A stretch of 64,000 nt of DNA from Akkermansia muciniphila (GCA_945890645.1 CAMDCV010000018.1:17691-81690); one strand, 5' to 3'. Positions 26,167 through 36,504 are shown, counted from the first letter of the stretch. Notes: generated by a model from the letters alone, not told the origin. A program made the numbers and translations.

Positions 26167-27422
26167 ATGGGGAAATCTTCGAGGATGGCTTGGGCGGCGG
26201 CAGTGCCGCTGGCAAGTGCGGTGTTGATGGAGGCGATGCCGCAGTGGTCGCCGCATTGATAGAGGCCGTGTCGGAAGCGAGCGGGTTTATCGGGTGCTTC
26301 GCGTTGGGATGGAATGGCCTGCGGGATGCGATCAATGCGCAGTAACTCCCAAGCTATGGTGCTTTCGCCAAACCAGTCGAGCAACTGTCGCCGCACTTGC
26401 TCTTCCAAATCCACCGCGTTGGCAAATGCAGCATCGATAACGCTCAGGGAAATTAAATGTCGTCTCGGTGGCGCGTAGGCGGGCGACACGGTACTCAGAA
26501 CCGTTAGATTATTGATCGGCCCTTGACCCTCGCCATTGAGTAGAAGAATCGGCTCAGTCAAGGGAGCCGCGGGGGCAGTAAAATAGAGACAGGTCACGCT
26601 GTTGAAAGCGGGTAGGGGATCACTCCGACCGAGCAAGCTAGCGGCTCCTCCCGCTTCGGTAGCGATGACGATAGCCTTAGCCGAGAGAATTTCGCCATTT
26701 TCCAAACGCACAGCATTTTCTTCGATGGCGGCCACTCGCGTGTGCAATCGGATCGATGACGCGGGCAAGGGTGCCGCGAGTTGACGCGGGATTTCCGCCA
26801 TGCCAAGTGCGGGAATGGCCGTGTCCCCTTGAGCGAAATTTTTCATCACAAATTCCAGCTTGCGGATTGTGGTATCGAGTCGGTTTTCCAAAAATACACC
26901 GCCGAGGAAAGGTCGAAAAAATCGCTCTATCATCGATGCGGAAAACCCTTCGGCTCGAAGTGCTTGCAACGATGTGAGTGAAGGATCGTGCCGCGAAAAA
27001 TCGAAGCCGCCGAGCCGCAACCAACCGACGCGCAGCTTATCGATAAACGAGCCGATAGGACTAAATACCCCGAGAAAACCATCAATCGGATGCACAAACG
27101 GATCGGCAACGCGATGCCATTTTCCGCCGTGTCGAACGAGTGCCCCGGGATAGAATCGACGCAGGTCTAATGACTCGTAGTCGAGCATTCGCTGTGCCTC
27201 GGGATAAGCCGTCAGTAACACCTGAAAGCCCCGATCAAGGCAGTAGCCCTCACACAAATCAGTGGCCACGCGACCGCCCACACGGTCTGCGGCCTCAAGC
27301 AAAAGAAAACGTTTCCCCGCCTCCTGCAATCGCCGCGCACAAGCCAATCCCGCCAACCCCGCGCCGATGATCAAAACATCCACGGTGTCTTCACGAGTTT
27401 TTTCGAGGATAGGGGCTGTCAT
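26160..27422 (-). CDS. FAD-dependent amine oxidase/phytoene desaturase-like oxidoreductase
   Basis: A 420-residue flavoprotein. The dinucleotide-binding motif VLIIGAGLAGLACARRLQEA near the N-terminus is followed by LLEAADRVGGRVATD, typical of the amine oxidase/carotenoid desaturase superfamily. The C-terminal FAD-binding end is YQCGDHCGIASINTALASG. ATG 27422 was preferred to a TTG at 27470. It overlaps the ADPRH-like gene by 7 bases. The shared unit suggests a joint metabolic role, but neither substrate can be read from sequence. Confidence 0.85.
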   Translation of the reverse strand: MTAPILEKTREDTVDVLIIGAGLAGLACARRLQEAGKRFLLLEAADRVGGRVATDLCEGYCLDRGFQVLLTAYPEAQRMLDYESLDLRRFYPGALVRHGGKWHRVADPFVHPIDGFLGVFSPIGSFIDKLRVGWLRLGGFDFSRHDPSLTSLQALRAEGFSASMIERFFRPFLGGVFLENRLDTTIRKLEFVMKNFAQGDTAIPALGMAEIPRQLAAPLPASSIRLHTRVAAIEENAVRLENGEILSAKAIVIATEAGGAASLLGRSDPLPAFNSVTCLYFTAPAAPLTEPILLLNGEGQGPINNLTVLSTVSPAYAPPRRHLISLSVIDAAFANAVDLEEQVRRQLLDWFGESTIAWELLRIDRIPQAIPSQREAPDKPARFRHGLYQCGDHCGIASINTALASGTAAAQAILEDFPIC

Positions 27423-27585
27423 AGTTTCCACAAACGAGCGCCACCATAAGCCGGAATGTGATTCGCGCAAGCGACGTAATCGGCAAGTGAGTCAGTCGGT
27501 GTGCGGGCGTTACCCGATAGAATCGGCTGGGCTTGCCGGTGGAGCCTGAATCAATGTGATCTCGTTCAAACGTCGTGAGCAACTC

Positions 27586-28155
27586 CTAGGTGAGAGGCAG
27601 CCATTGATCGAGGTCGTTGGATACTTCGACGTGATAGGTTTCGCCGATCTCGCCGTGGACCGCGATGGCGTGTTGACCATTGATTTTGATCACCTTCAGT
27701 TGTGCGAGCTCACTGGTTTGCACGTTCACAGTGCCATCATTTTCGAACCAGCCGTGGATCGTGGCGGGATTTGCTGGATTTGCGCCGCCCTCACGGATTA
27801 CTTCTCCACCTGAGATATTGACGTCTCCAATGATGGCTCCGCCGCTTTCCATGACGACCTTGCCATCCGCGCTCTATAAAATTGTGTCAACACTCAATAT
27901 GCCGATGTTGCTGACTGTCAAGGTTCCTGCAGAAATCGCCAAGGATGCCAAGGAAGCACTATCGTCAAATATCGGCTGGTTTGGCGCACCCGCATCAAGG
28001 ATTTGTACATCGTCATCGTCCTCTGGGACTTGGCCTCCTTCCCAGTTGAAACCGGAGAAGAAGTTCGTACTATGACTCCCGTACTAATCGATTTGAGCCC
28101 CTGCGGCTGAGGAGGCAAGTAGCTTACCTGACAAAGCGAGATTGAGGAATTTCAT
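27586..28155 (-). pseudogene. Secreted beta-strand-repeat protein interrupted by two in-frame TAG codons
   Basis: Starting at ATG 28155, one continuous frame of 190 codons runs to the stop at 27586, broken only by TAG at 28084-28086 and TAG at 27874-27876. The first part is a signal peptide (MKFLNLALSGKLLASSAAGA). The middle resembles autotransporter-type beta-strand repeats (SGFNWEGGQVPEDDDDV, SLAISAGTLTVSNIGILSVD) and the end has VNISGGEV and YHVEVSNDLDQWLPL, a verrucomicrobial C-terminal style. Reading stays in register across both stops. Because several intact genes here end in TAG, two nonsense mutations are the simplest explanation. Confidence 0.6.
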
Positions 28156-28453
28156 GGTGATGGTTGCAGTGTTTAATTGGCAGTTATTCTTCGACAAGGC
28201 TGCTGAGTTTCCAATGGATGAATCAAAGTGATGGAATATAAAGTTGAGAAATTATTTCAGCGCAAGGGAAAGATAATAGGTGAACGCATCCACAAAATGT
28301 ACATCAAATTTATAGTGATTTTTAGTTCAAATAATTCTAGCTATTGAGTCCACTTAACCAAGATTTTTTTGTGCCGATTTACATGTCCGGGATTCTATAA
28401 AAAGGTAATTTACATTGAATCATTTAGAAGCTAAAACCTTGCGCTCTTTCGAA

Positions 28454-30418
28454 CTACGGCTGCGTTATGCGATGGCGCATGAACATTTTCGGATTGGTGC
28501 CGATAGGAACGCTGAAGATGTGGTTGTCGCCGGTACCGGTGTCGGTGATGGGGTACCACTCGATGAGATCGGGGCTCCATTCCGCTTGGTAGGTGATGCC
28601 AGCTATTCCCGGTGGCTCGGTGTAAGTGAAAACGAGGTTGCCACCACTGCGCACCGCTGCCGGGGTGTCCAGACTGCTGCCACTTTTCGGGTGTAAGCCA
28701 AAGGCGTATTCTACGAGATTTTCCAAGCCATCAAAATCCGGATCTGCGGTGTTGGCGCCGTCTCCGGTGTTTGCAGGATTTTCAAAATATAACGTGCGCC
28801 ATGCCGCCAGAGGATCGGTGTAGGTGATTGTGATCGTGAATTTGAGCGTGTTGCTGGTGTTGATGCCTCCATTGACCGTGCCGCCATTGTCCACGGCGGT
28901 GACGCTGACCGTAGCCATGCCCGCAGTGGTGCCGGGGGTGAAGCTAAGTGCACCGTTGGGGGTGATGGCAGGCTGCACGGTGAAGAGCGAGTTGTTATTA
29001 TTGGTAACGGTGAAACTGATCGTTTGAGAAGACTCGTCTGCCGGGCCTAGTGAGATGTTGCTAGCAAATGATGGGGTGGTTGAGCCCCCGGTGCCACCTG
29101 CGATGGTCAGATTGAAGGGAATTTCTGCCCAAGTAAAAATTTGCCCACTGTACGTAGTTGCCGCAAGCTTGTCGCCTTGAGAGGAGCTGGTAATGGCTAA
29201 CCACAATCGCTCTGAATCCTTTTCTTGCCATGTCACACCCGAATCTGCAGAGGTGAAAATTTTACCATTGAATGTAGTCGCAGCGAGCTTGTTGCCATCG
29301 GCCGAACTGGCAATGGTAGTCCATTGGCGATTGGAACTCCGCGCCACCCATGTAATCCCCGAATCGGTGGAGGTATAAATACGACCACCAGATTCGGCAG
29401 CGGCAAGTTTACTGCCATCCGCGGAAGAGGTGATCGCAGCCCAATTGCGAGCGGAGTTCCGAATCGTCCATGTCACCCCGGAGTCATTGGAGGTGAAAAT
29501 AAAGCCTGCATAGACTACTGCCGCGAGCTTGCTACCATCGGCGGATGAGGTGATGGAAAACCATTGCTGAGGGGAATATCGCGCCACCCAAGTGAGGCCA
29601 GAATTGCTAGAAGTGTAAATTTGGCCACTCGCAACCACTGCCGCGAGCTTACTACCATCGGCGGAACTGGCAATGGATGACCAATTGCGAGAGCTGTCGC
29701 GTGCTACCCAGCTCACTCCTGAATCGGTGGAGGTATAGATATTTCCCCCATAAACGCCCGCAACAAGCTTGGTGCCATCGGCAGAGGAAGCTATGCCGCT
29801 CCAGTTCCGATTTGAGTCTCTTTCTACCCACGTTACGCCAGCATCGATGGAGGTATAAATTTTCCCTCCCGATACTGTGGCAGCTAGCTTGTTGCCATCG
29901 GCGGATGAAGTGATGGATTGCCAGTTGCGATTGGTTTCGCGTGCGATCCAAGCGGCGTCCTGGGACTCACTGGCCGGCAAGGTGAAATTCGGTGCATCAT
30001 TCACAGAGTTGACGGTGAGTTGAAAGGTATCGCTGGTGACGTTCACGCCATCGCCGACATAAATGGTGATGGTGGCTGTGCCGCTGCTGTTCGCGATGGG
30101 TGTCACGGTCACGGTGCGGGCCGAGCCTGAGCCCGCGAAGACGATGTTTGAATTGGGCACCAACGTGGTGTCACTGCTGCTGCCGCTCATGCTCAGCAAT
30201 GTGGTGGCGGTGTCCGGATCGCCCACTGTGATGGCTAGTGCACCAGTATTGGCATCTTCATTGATGGTCTGATTTGGAACATTGCTGATAGTGGGGGGTG
30301 CCTGCGCTTGTAGCTCTGAAGACAATACGGCAAAACAGGGGAATAGGAGGCACCACTGTGTGAGGCGTGGCATACGACGGGAGGGATTCTGGGGAGGAGT
30401 GCTGAGGTGTATTTTCAT
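28454..30418 (-). CDS. Secreted seven-repeat beta-propeller protein with Ig/cadherin-like flanks
   Basis: A 654-residue exported protein starting at ATG 30418 (signal region ...WCLLFPCFAVLSSELQAQA). After a cadherin-like domain (~45-150, NQTINEDANTGALAITVGD) come seven consecutive 40-residue repeats (~155-435). Each starts with Trp, contains a core like ASSADGSKLAA and ends with a BNR/Asp-box-like IYTSTDSGVTW. Seven copies fit a seven-bladed propeller. Another beta domain and a C-terminal module follow (FDGLENLVEYAFGLHP, YQAEWSPDLIEWYPI). Asp-box propellers often bind glycans, so a surface or carbohydrate role is plausible. The 28156-28453 gap shows nothing recognisable. Confidence 0.75.
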   Translation of the reverse strand: MKIHLSTPPQNPSRRMPRLTQWCLLFPCFAVLSSELQAQAPPTISNVPNQTINEDANTGALAITVGDPDTATTLLSMSGSSSDTTLVPNSNIVFAGSGSARTVTVTPIANSSGTATITIYVGDGVNVTSDTFQLTVNSVNDAPNFTLPASESQDAAWIARETNRNWQSITSSADGNKLAATVSGGKIYTSIDAGVTWVERDSNRNWSGIASSADGTKLVAGVYGGNIYTSTDSGVSWVARDSSRNWSSIASSADGSKLAAVVASGQIYTSSNSGLTWVARYSPQQWFSITSSADGSKLAAVVYAGFIFTSNDSGVTWTIRNSARNWAAITSSADGSKLAAAESGGRIYTSTDSGITWVARSSNRQWTTIASSADGNKLAATTFNGKIFTSADSGVTWQEKDSERLWLAITSSSQGDKLAATTYSGQIFTWAEIPFNLTIAGGTGGSTTPSFASNISLGPADESSQTISFTVTNNNNSLFTVQPAITPNGALSFTPGTTAGMATVSVTAVDNGGTVNGGINTSNTLKFTITITYTDPLAAWRTLYFENPANTGDGANTADPDFDGLENLVEYAFGLHPKSGSSLDTPAAVRSGGNLVFTYTEPPGIAGITYQAEWSPDLIEWYPITDTGTGDNHIFSVPIGTNPKMFMRHRITQP

Positions 30419-31062
30419 GGCTGGTGGGTAGTTGTTAGGGTTGTTGGGATGGCGAAACTGTCGCAACGCCGGAGCGGCTCACAGAGGAGAAACCGAGGGT
30501 TGGACTGCGGGACGGAGGAGAGGGGAGTCAGAAAAATGATGGATCGCTAAGTAAGGAATGATGGAAAATAGGCCCGAGTCGAGCCATGGTGAAGCACGTA
30601 ACGTAATTACAATTCACTTGTGACTTTAAGTTCCGATGAAGTGATGTCCAGTTATTTTGACCTTTTTTGACTCTCGGGCGATTGGCAGAAGGGGTATTTG
30701 GCAAACCGAGCCAAGTCATGGCCCGCTCGACGCCCACGCCCCAGTGAAAATTCCCAGCTTAGCGCGAATCAACACCAGTGGATCATTATCCTTGAGCGTA
30801 AGAATGAGCGGGGCACGATAGTAAGTCTAGAATATGAGTGGATGGGAATTAGATTTCTAATCCTAACATTTGTGATTTTGTGTATTGTCGAAAAATGAAT
30901 AAGCAGATGGTCCACAAGCAACACGGTCCAATCGCTGATTAACCTTTTGTTCTGTGACTTTACGTAACAATCCAACTCGATTTTAGACTTCCCCACCGCT
31001 GCCAGTGCGGGATATGCTGAACCTGCACTGAAAAGACAGTAGAATCTTCACCCTGTAAAAAA
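30419..31062. other. Intergenic region, no gene recognised
   Basis: Some 640 bases lie between divergent secreted-protein genes. Short frames exist on both strands, but none has a signal peptide, motif or protein-like composition. It probably holds the promoters of both neighbours. Confidence 0.5.
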
Positions 31063-31665
31063 ATGAGTCACACACACATCATTCTAACTATACTGGTTGG
31101 GTTGACCGCATCTGCTGTGAAGGCGGCCGTTGTGATTGACTTCGATGAGTTTTTCGCTGGTCAAATTCTCGATCAGTCTTCGCTGCTTGATCGTGGTGTC
31201 GCATTCGATCAGCGCCTGCGCGTTACAGACGGGACAATCCCCATAGATCACACAATGCCAGGTTATTCATCACCCAATTGGGCACATAATATCGATGACC
31301 TTTATGGGAATTTGTCAGGAAGTTTCACGCTACCGGTGGATTATGTAAGCATACTCGCTGGGGACGGCGGAGGGGACGCTGACTTCTTGGTGCTGCGAGG
31401 ATTTGATGCTAACGGGAATGAAGTTGCGTCGAGCGTGCTCGATTCCGACGAGGATGTAGCACGAGTCTATGAGATTGCCGCGCCTGCCATAGTCAGATTC
31501 GAGATTGCCAATGCGTTTGTACCGGGTTCATTTCACATCGATAACCTCACTTTCAATCAAGTACCTGAGCCTAGTACGCCACTGCTGCTATTTCTGGGGT
31601 GCGTGCTTCCAGTTCTGTTAAGAAGAAAGCGGCATGAGACTGCGGCAACCTGTTCCTCTCAATAA
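31063..31665 (+). CDS. PEP-CTERM sorting domain protein
   Basis: A 200-residue exported protein with a signal peptide (MSHTHIILTILVGLTASAVKA) and a PEP-CTERM sorting signal near the C-terminus: VPEPSTPLLLFLGCVLPVLL followed by the basic cluster RRKRH. Such tails direct exosortase-dependent export and attachment at the cell surface. The body is beta-rich (VVIDFDEFFAGQILDQSSLL, FHIDNLTF), like other small PEP-CTERM proteins. An unusual 8-residue extension (ETAATCSS, Q) follows the basic cluster. No exosortase gene is in the window. The specific role is unknown. Confidence 0.85.
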   Translation: MSHTHIILTILVGLTASAVKAAVVIDFDEFFAGQILDQSSLLDRGVAFDQRLRVTDGTIPIDHTMPGYSSPNWAHNIDDLYGNLSGSFTLPVDYVSILAGDGGGDADFLVLRGFDANGNEVASSVLDSDEDVARVYEIAAPAIVRFEIANAFVPGSFHIDNLTFNQVPEPSTPLLLFLGCVLPVLLRRKRHETAATCSSQ

Positions 31666-31700
31666 CCCAAGCTGTCACCCATCAATTGAATACCATTCTC

Positions 31701-32420
31701 ATGATCAAACACCTACTCACTTTTTCAGTCAGTCTCTGTATGTTTACCTCAGTAGCCAGCGCGGCAGAGGCCGCCGCATCCGCGCATTTCATAGGTGCCC
31801 TCCGCGAAGCCATCACTGAAAATGATCAACAGAAACTCGAAGCGCTGACATTTTTCGAAGGCGCAAGTCCCCAAGATAAACAACGCACGTCTAGTATGCT
31901 GCGGATGTTGTTTATGAGCGGGAAAGATGTGGAAGTCATCAGCCTTGAACCTTTACCCAGTGACTTCGAATCAGTAATCATCATGCGCGGCCAGAAGATC
32001 GAGCCAACGGCACCATCGGTGGGCATGGTCCAGATTACATTCAAAGGGGCGGCACAAGGCCAAGGGAATGCTGCCAGTGCTTACACCATCGTAGGTGATA
32101 AATTTTTCTTGGTCGGCATGAAGAGCACGGACCTAGGTTGGAAAGGACCGCCTGATCGGAATATCGGCTACAGCATTGTCGGGCAGGGAGCATCCGGCGT
32201 AAAAGTGGAGGGAGCATGGAATGCCAGCGGTGTTCCACTCAAGAAAGCATTCAAAGAGACCAGCCTCACATTTTGGGGGCAGTACATTGAGGAACTCAAG
32301 GTTACGAGCGACCATGGTGATTGTGATGTCACAGTGACGATTACGGAAGACGGCAAGGCGATCCATACAGAGCCTCTGAAAGGCAAGGGTGTCCTTCTAT
32401 ACAAAAAGAAGAGCGAATGA
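31701..32420 (+). CDS. Secreted hypothetical protein
   Basis: A 239-residue protein starting at ATG 31701 (an upstream TTG at 31686 is also in frame), with a signal peptide (MIKHLLTFSVSLCMFTSVASA). The mature part begins with a helical segment (HFIGALREAITENDQQKLEA) and continues beta-rich. I do not recognise a domain. It starts 36 bases after the PEP-CTERM gene stop on the same strand and is probably co-transcribed with it. Confidence 0.65.
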   Translation: MIKHLLTFSVSLCMFTSVASAAEAAASAHFIGALREAITENDQQKLEALTFFEGASPQDKQRTSSMLRMLFMSGKDVEVISLEPLPSDFESVIIMRGQKIEPTAPSVGMVQITFKGAAQGQGNAASAYTIVGDKFFLVGMKSTDLGWKGPPDRNIGYSIVGQGASGVKVEGAWNASGVPLKKAFKETSLTFWGQYIEELKVTSDHGDCDVTVTITEDGKAIHTEPLKGKGVLLYKKKSE

Positions 32421-32978
32421 GAAGCGCCATTCAACGGTGAGAAGTAGCCTATTCAAGACATGACTGAAAATCTGTATCCTATGGTTTTCTAGTGCCGCTG
32501 CGAGTGACTTTACGAGAATGAACGATTATGATGTTGTTGCTTAGCGTTTGCTCCTTCTTTGGCGAATTTATCATTGTAGCTAGAGGAGTATGATCCATCG
32601 CCCAGAGCCTTGCACCGTAGCAGACGCGTGATAGGTGTAAGGACTTTGCCGATACTCGTGTTGATTTTTTTGGGGGAGGTGGTGTTGGATAGAAAATCGT
32701 TGTTTGGGGCTGAGGTGTTCCTTGGTCGTTGAATTTACGACGATGAGACAACTGGTAACATTTTACCCATCAAAAGGGTAGGGGCGGAACAAGCCTTTCT
32801 ATTATGAACATTTTACAAATTTTAGGAGGCCTGTCTCATTCCGTTGCGTTTGATTTTGGAACTCGCGAGGTGTTTTTTAAGTGACGAAATTGTTGAGATG
32901 TTTTCACCAAAAAATGTTCGTTTTTGCACTACAATGCGTCGTTCTCCTAAAAATAGCATATCCTCCCATCCCACCACT
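32421..32978. other. Intergenic region upstream of the large secreted protein
   Basis: No gene is recognised. The in-frame extension from 32844 to 32978 in front of the next gene has no signal-peptide character before the ATG at 32979, so it was treated as leader. The segment AGGAGG at 32824-32829 has no start codon at suitable spacing. Confidence 0.45.
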
Positions 32979-35900
32979 ATGAAACAAAAATTGAACCAAC
33001 TTAAAATGAAAGGTCATTCAAGACCTTCCCTCAAGAGTTTAGCGGCCAAAATCTCTGCTGCGATACTTTTTACTACCATGCACGCAAATGCGCAGACTCC
33101 CTATGTGATGTCGGGCGGAAATTATTCCGAAACGTTTACTGATATCACAAACTGGACGAATAATTTTGCCAGCGGCATTGGCACGGCTCCTTGGGCTTCC
33201 GTAGGCGTCATCGGCACCGGCAATTCTGTCACCAGCGGAGTTAGAACATCCAAGTCATCAGCCACATTTGTTACAGGCACATCTGGGGGTTTACAAAAAG
33301 GAACTGGTACGATTGTTTTTCTATCTACGGGTAGCAGCGCAACTCCTGAAGCCGTGGCAGCAGATCTATTGTTGGATTTTACTGGTCGTACGGCGGGAAC
33401 GCTCAGCTTCGATTGGGCGGCAATTGACAACAGCTCTGGCACCCGACCAACCTCTATGCGGGTCTTCTGGAGCATAGATGGTTCAACCTTTACAGAAATC
33501 GCCGCGGCGCAGGTGCTTGACAAGGTCAGTCCTAATACTGGATCAATCACCACCGTAGCTCTCCCTGCAAGTTTCGATAATTCGGCAACTGCAAGACTGC
33601 GTTTTTACAATCACGCGGGCACCACCGCAACGGGATCGGGATCCAGAGACAAATTTTCCATCGACAATCTCACTATTACGGCCGTTGGTGGCACGGACAC
33701 GACACCTCCCACCATCGCTTCCACTAGTCCGGTGGACAATGCTACGGGAGTTGACTTATCTGCCAACCTCGTCGCCACATTTACTGAAACCGTGCAAAAA
33801 GGCACTTCGGGCAATGTAATCATCAAGAAAACCAGCGACGACACTGTCGTTGATACAATCGACATCACCACCGCCGCCGTCACCGTGGATGGAGCCGTGG
33901 TCACCATTGACCCTACAGTGACATTAGCTCTGAACACAGAATACTATGTCACCATTGATGCGAACGCATTCAAGGACAATGCCACCGCACCCAATGACTA
34001 CCTTGGTCTCAGTTCCACCACAGCATGGAGCTTCACCACAATAGAAGCAGTAGACACCACGCCTCCGACTTTGGCTTCGACCAGCCCGATTGATGATGCT
34101 ACGGGTGTTTCAACTACAGCCAATCTAATCGCCACTTTTGACGAAACCGTGCAGAAAGGCACTTCGGGCAATGTAATCATCAAGAAAACCAGCGACGACA
34201 GCGTGGTCGATACAATCGACATCACCACCGCTGCCGTGACGGTAAACGGTGCTGAGGTGACCATCAACCCCGCCGTAACACTTGATAACAGCACCGAATA
34301 CTATGTGACTATCGATGCGAACGCATTCAAAGACAATGCAGCCTCACCTAACAACTACGATGGTCTGAGTTCCACCACAGCATGGAGCTTCACTACGGAG
34401 GCACCCTTCATCGCCGGACAAGTTGTCATTAGCCAAGTCTATGGCGGCGGTGGCAACAATGGCGCTACTTTCACCAACGACTTCATTGAACTTCACAACA
34501 ACAGCGCGGTTACGGTTAGTATTACCGGTTGGTCGGTGCAATACGCCTCCGCCACTGGCACATTCAATGGTAAAACGGATCTTAGCGGCAGCATTCCTCC
34601 CGGTGGTTACTATTTAGTGCAGGGAGCTTCGGGGGCAAATGGTTCACCCCTGCCGACGCCAGATGCCACGGGATCACTCAACCTCTCCGCCGCCAATGGT
34701 AAAGTTGCTCTAGTTAATAACACCACTCTATTGGGCGCTGGTCTTCCCACAGACCCTACGGTGTCGGATTTCGTTGGTTACGGTGGAACAGCAAGCCTTT
34801 TCGAAGGATCTGCCGCAGCGCCTACTGGTAGTAACACGCTGGCCGTCGTTCGCCAGAATTCGGGAACCCTCGACACCAACGTGAATAGCTTTGACTTCGT
34901 AACCGCAGTACCAGCGCCTCGCAACAGTGCGACCCCTGCTTACTCAGCGACCGCTGACGGCAGCGGCATCGCCACAATTGCCAACCTCACTCCAGCCAGT
35001 CCGCTACTGAACTCGCCAGTGTTTGGTCGTAGCCTTGGAAGCCAAACGGCAGCCATCACTCTGACCGGAACCTTCCCTGGTTCGACGATCACCGATGTCA
35101 CGATCGATGTTCCCGCTGCGATCACTGGTCTTCTAGTGGGCAATGTCAGCCTCACCGGCGCGGGCAGTGCCAGTGTTACGGGTAACACGATCACCATCAG
35201 CGGTGCCGCCGTGACCACCAGCACCGGACTCACGGTAACGATCTCGGGACTAAGCACTCCCGACACCAGTCTCGACGTCACCAATGACGGCAATTACGCC
35301 TTCACGGTGGCCACGAAACAAAGCGGAGGCACTCTGACAGCCATCAGCTCATCACCGATCGCCTATGTCGTGATCCCTATCGCCAATATCCGCGATGTTG
35401 ATGCCAACGGTGTCCCCCTTGATCTTAATGACAAAGTGGCAGTGCAGGGTGTATGCACCGAAGAAGATTTCAATTCCAGTCTCACCATCACGAGTGCTTT
35501 CCTCCAAGAAGTCAGTGGCAGTGGCGTGAACATTTTCTCCAACAGCGTGGACAGTCCTTATCTACGCGGAAATGAGTATGTCACTCTCGGCAATGTGATT
35601 CAATTCAATGGTCTTACCGAAGTCAGCTTCACCTCCGTCTCCGCGTCAGTATTTGACCTAGGTGCTGCGGTTACGCAACCTACGCCGATCACCGTCACTC
35701 TAGCAACCTTGATGCTCGACCCAGAAAGCTACGAAGGTAAGCTTGTAACGATTGCCAATCTGTCACCCACCGACGCGACCGGTTGGCCGCTTGCAACAGT
35801 CATCCCCTTGAGCGATGATGGTGGCACTACAATACTGGATATCTACATTCATTCTGGTTCCACGGCTATCACCTCTCCTGCATTCCCAGCAGCCATTACT

Positions 35901-36413
35901 GGTGTCTTCGGTCAATTTGACAACGCCACACCATTCACCGCTGGTTATGAGTTGCACCCACGTGACCCGGGAGATATTGTTAGCAGCGGTCTCACACCTT
36001 TCCAGACATGGGCCACAGGAGCGCCATACAACCTAACAGGCAATGATGCTCTATTTGATGCTGACCCTGATCAAGATGGTGTATCCAACGGAATCGAATT
36101 CATTGTCGGCAGCAATCCCACAGTGGCTAATGATGCCAATGCATTCATCCCCAACGTCACTGTTGCGGGAGCACCTGGCTCGCGAGTAGCCACCATTGTC
36201 TATCGTCGCACCGATGCTTCAATCTACCTCAATTCCGTGCTGCAAATATCTCCAGATTTGCTCTTCTGGGAGGAGCCAATTGATGGCTTTAATGGCGCGA
36301 GCATCGTAGTGGATGACGATTTCTATGGCATTGGAATTGACAAAGTTACCGTTACACTGGACGCAAATGGTCCACGAGGCTTCGTCAGACTGCGGGCAGT
36401 GGCCACACCTTAA
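32979..36413 (+). CDS. Very large secreted protein with duplicated Ig-like (SbsA) and lamin-tail domains
   Basis: A 1144-residue exported protein; ATG 32979 gives a long signal peptide ending MHANAQ. Order of modules: a beta-sandwich domain (~40-240); two tandem 119-residue bacterial Ig-like (SbsA-type) domains beginning DTTPPTIASTSPVDNATGV and DTTPPTLASTSPIDDATGV; a lamin-tail-like domain (GQVVISQVYGGGGNNGATFT, NDFIELHN); further beta domains; a nuclease-associated OB-like region (NDKVAVQGVCTEED); and a C-terminal module with DPDQDGVSNGIEFIVGSNPT. The domains point to an extracellular adhesive or polymer-related role. A strong terminator follows. Confidence 0.8.
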   Translation: MKQKLNQLKMKGHSRPSLKSLAAKISAAILFTTMHANAQTPYVMSGGNYSETFTDITNWTNNFASGIGTAPWASVGVIGTGNSVTSGVRTSKSSATFVTGTSGGLQKGTGTIVFLSTGSSATPEAVAADLLLDFTGRTAGTLSFDWAAIDNSSGTRPTSMRVFWSIDGSTFTEIAAAQVLDKVSPNTGSITTVALPASFDNSATARLRFYNHAGTTATGSGSRDKFSIDNLTITAVGGTDTTPPTIASTSPVDNATGVDLSANLVATFTETVQKGTSGNVIIKKTSDDTVVDTIDITTAAVTVDGAVVTIDPTVTLALNTEYYVTIDANAFKDNATAPNDYLGLSSTTAWSFTTIEAVDTTPPTLASTSPIDDATGVSTTANLIATFDETVQKGTSGNVIIKKTSDDSVVDTIDITTAAVTVNGAEVTINPAVTLDNSTEYYVTIDANAFKDNAASPNNYDGLSSTTAWSFTTEAPFIAGQVVISQVYGGGGNNGATFTNDFIELHNNSAVTVSITGWSVQYASATGTFNGKTDLSGSIPPGGYYLVQGASGANGSPLPTPDATGSLNLSAANGKVALVNNTTLLGAGLPTDPTVSDFVGYGGTASLFEGSAAAPTGSNTLAVVRQNSGTLDTNVNSFDFVTAVPAPRNSATPAYSATADGSGIATIANLTPASPLLNSPVFGRSLGSQTAAITLTGTFPGSTITDVTIDVPAAITGLLVGNVSLTGAGSASVTGNTITISGAAVTTSTGLTVTISGLSTPDTSLDVTNDGNYAFTVATKQSGGTLTAISSSPIAYVVIPIANIRDVDANGVPLDLNDKVAVQGVCTEEDFNSSLTITSAFLQEVSGSGVNIFSNSVDSPYLRGNEYVTLGNVIQFNGLTEVSFTSVSASVFDLGAAVTQPTPITVTLATLMLDPESYEGKLVTIANLSPTDATGWPLATVIPLSDDGGTTILDIYIHSGSTAITSPAFPAAITGVFGQFDNATPFTAGYELHPRDPGDIVSSGLTPFQTWATGAPYNLTGNDALFDADPDQDGVSNGIEFIVGSNPTVANDANAFIPNVTVAGAPGSRVATIVYRRTDASIYLNSVLQISPDLLFWEEPIDGFNGASIVVDDDFYGIGIDKVTVTLDANGPRGFVRLRAVATP

Positions 36414-36442
36414 TAGTTTGTTGTTCTAAATACTAGTGAACG

Positions 36443-36475
36443 AGGGTGGCCGATGGTCACCCTTGTTTATTTTAA
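36443..36475 (+). terminator. Rho-independent terminator after the large secreted protein gene
   Basis: An 8-bp stem (GGGTGGCC/GGTCACCC, one G-T pair) with a 3-base loop is followed by TTGTTTATTTT. It lies about 30 bases past the stop at 36413 and before the next start at 36505. Confidence 0.75.
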
Positions 36476-36504
36476 GTATCTGACGATTGCGCAACACGCA
36501 CAGC

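Noticed and set aside
25207..26256. An upstream extension of the ADP-ribosylglycohydrolase-like gene by 30 residues
   Set aside because: The extension is Arg/His-rich and overlaps the coding end of the flavin oxidoreductase. ATG 26166 with a 7-base overlap is the natural start.
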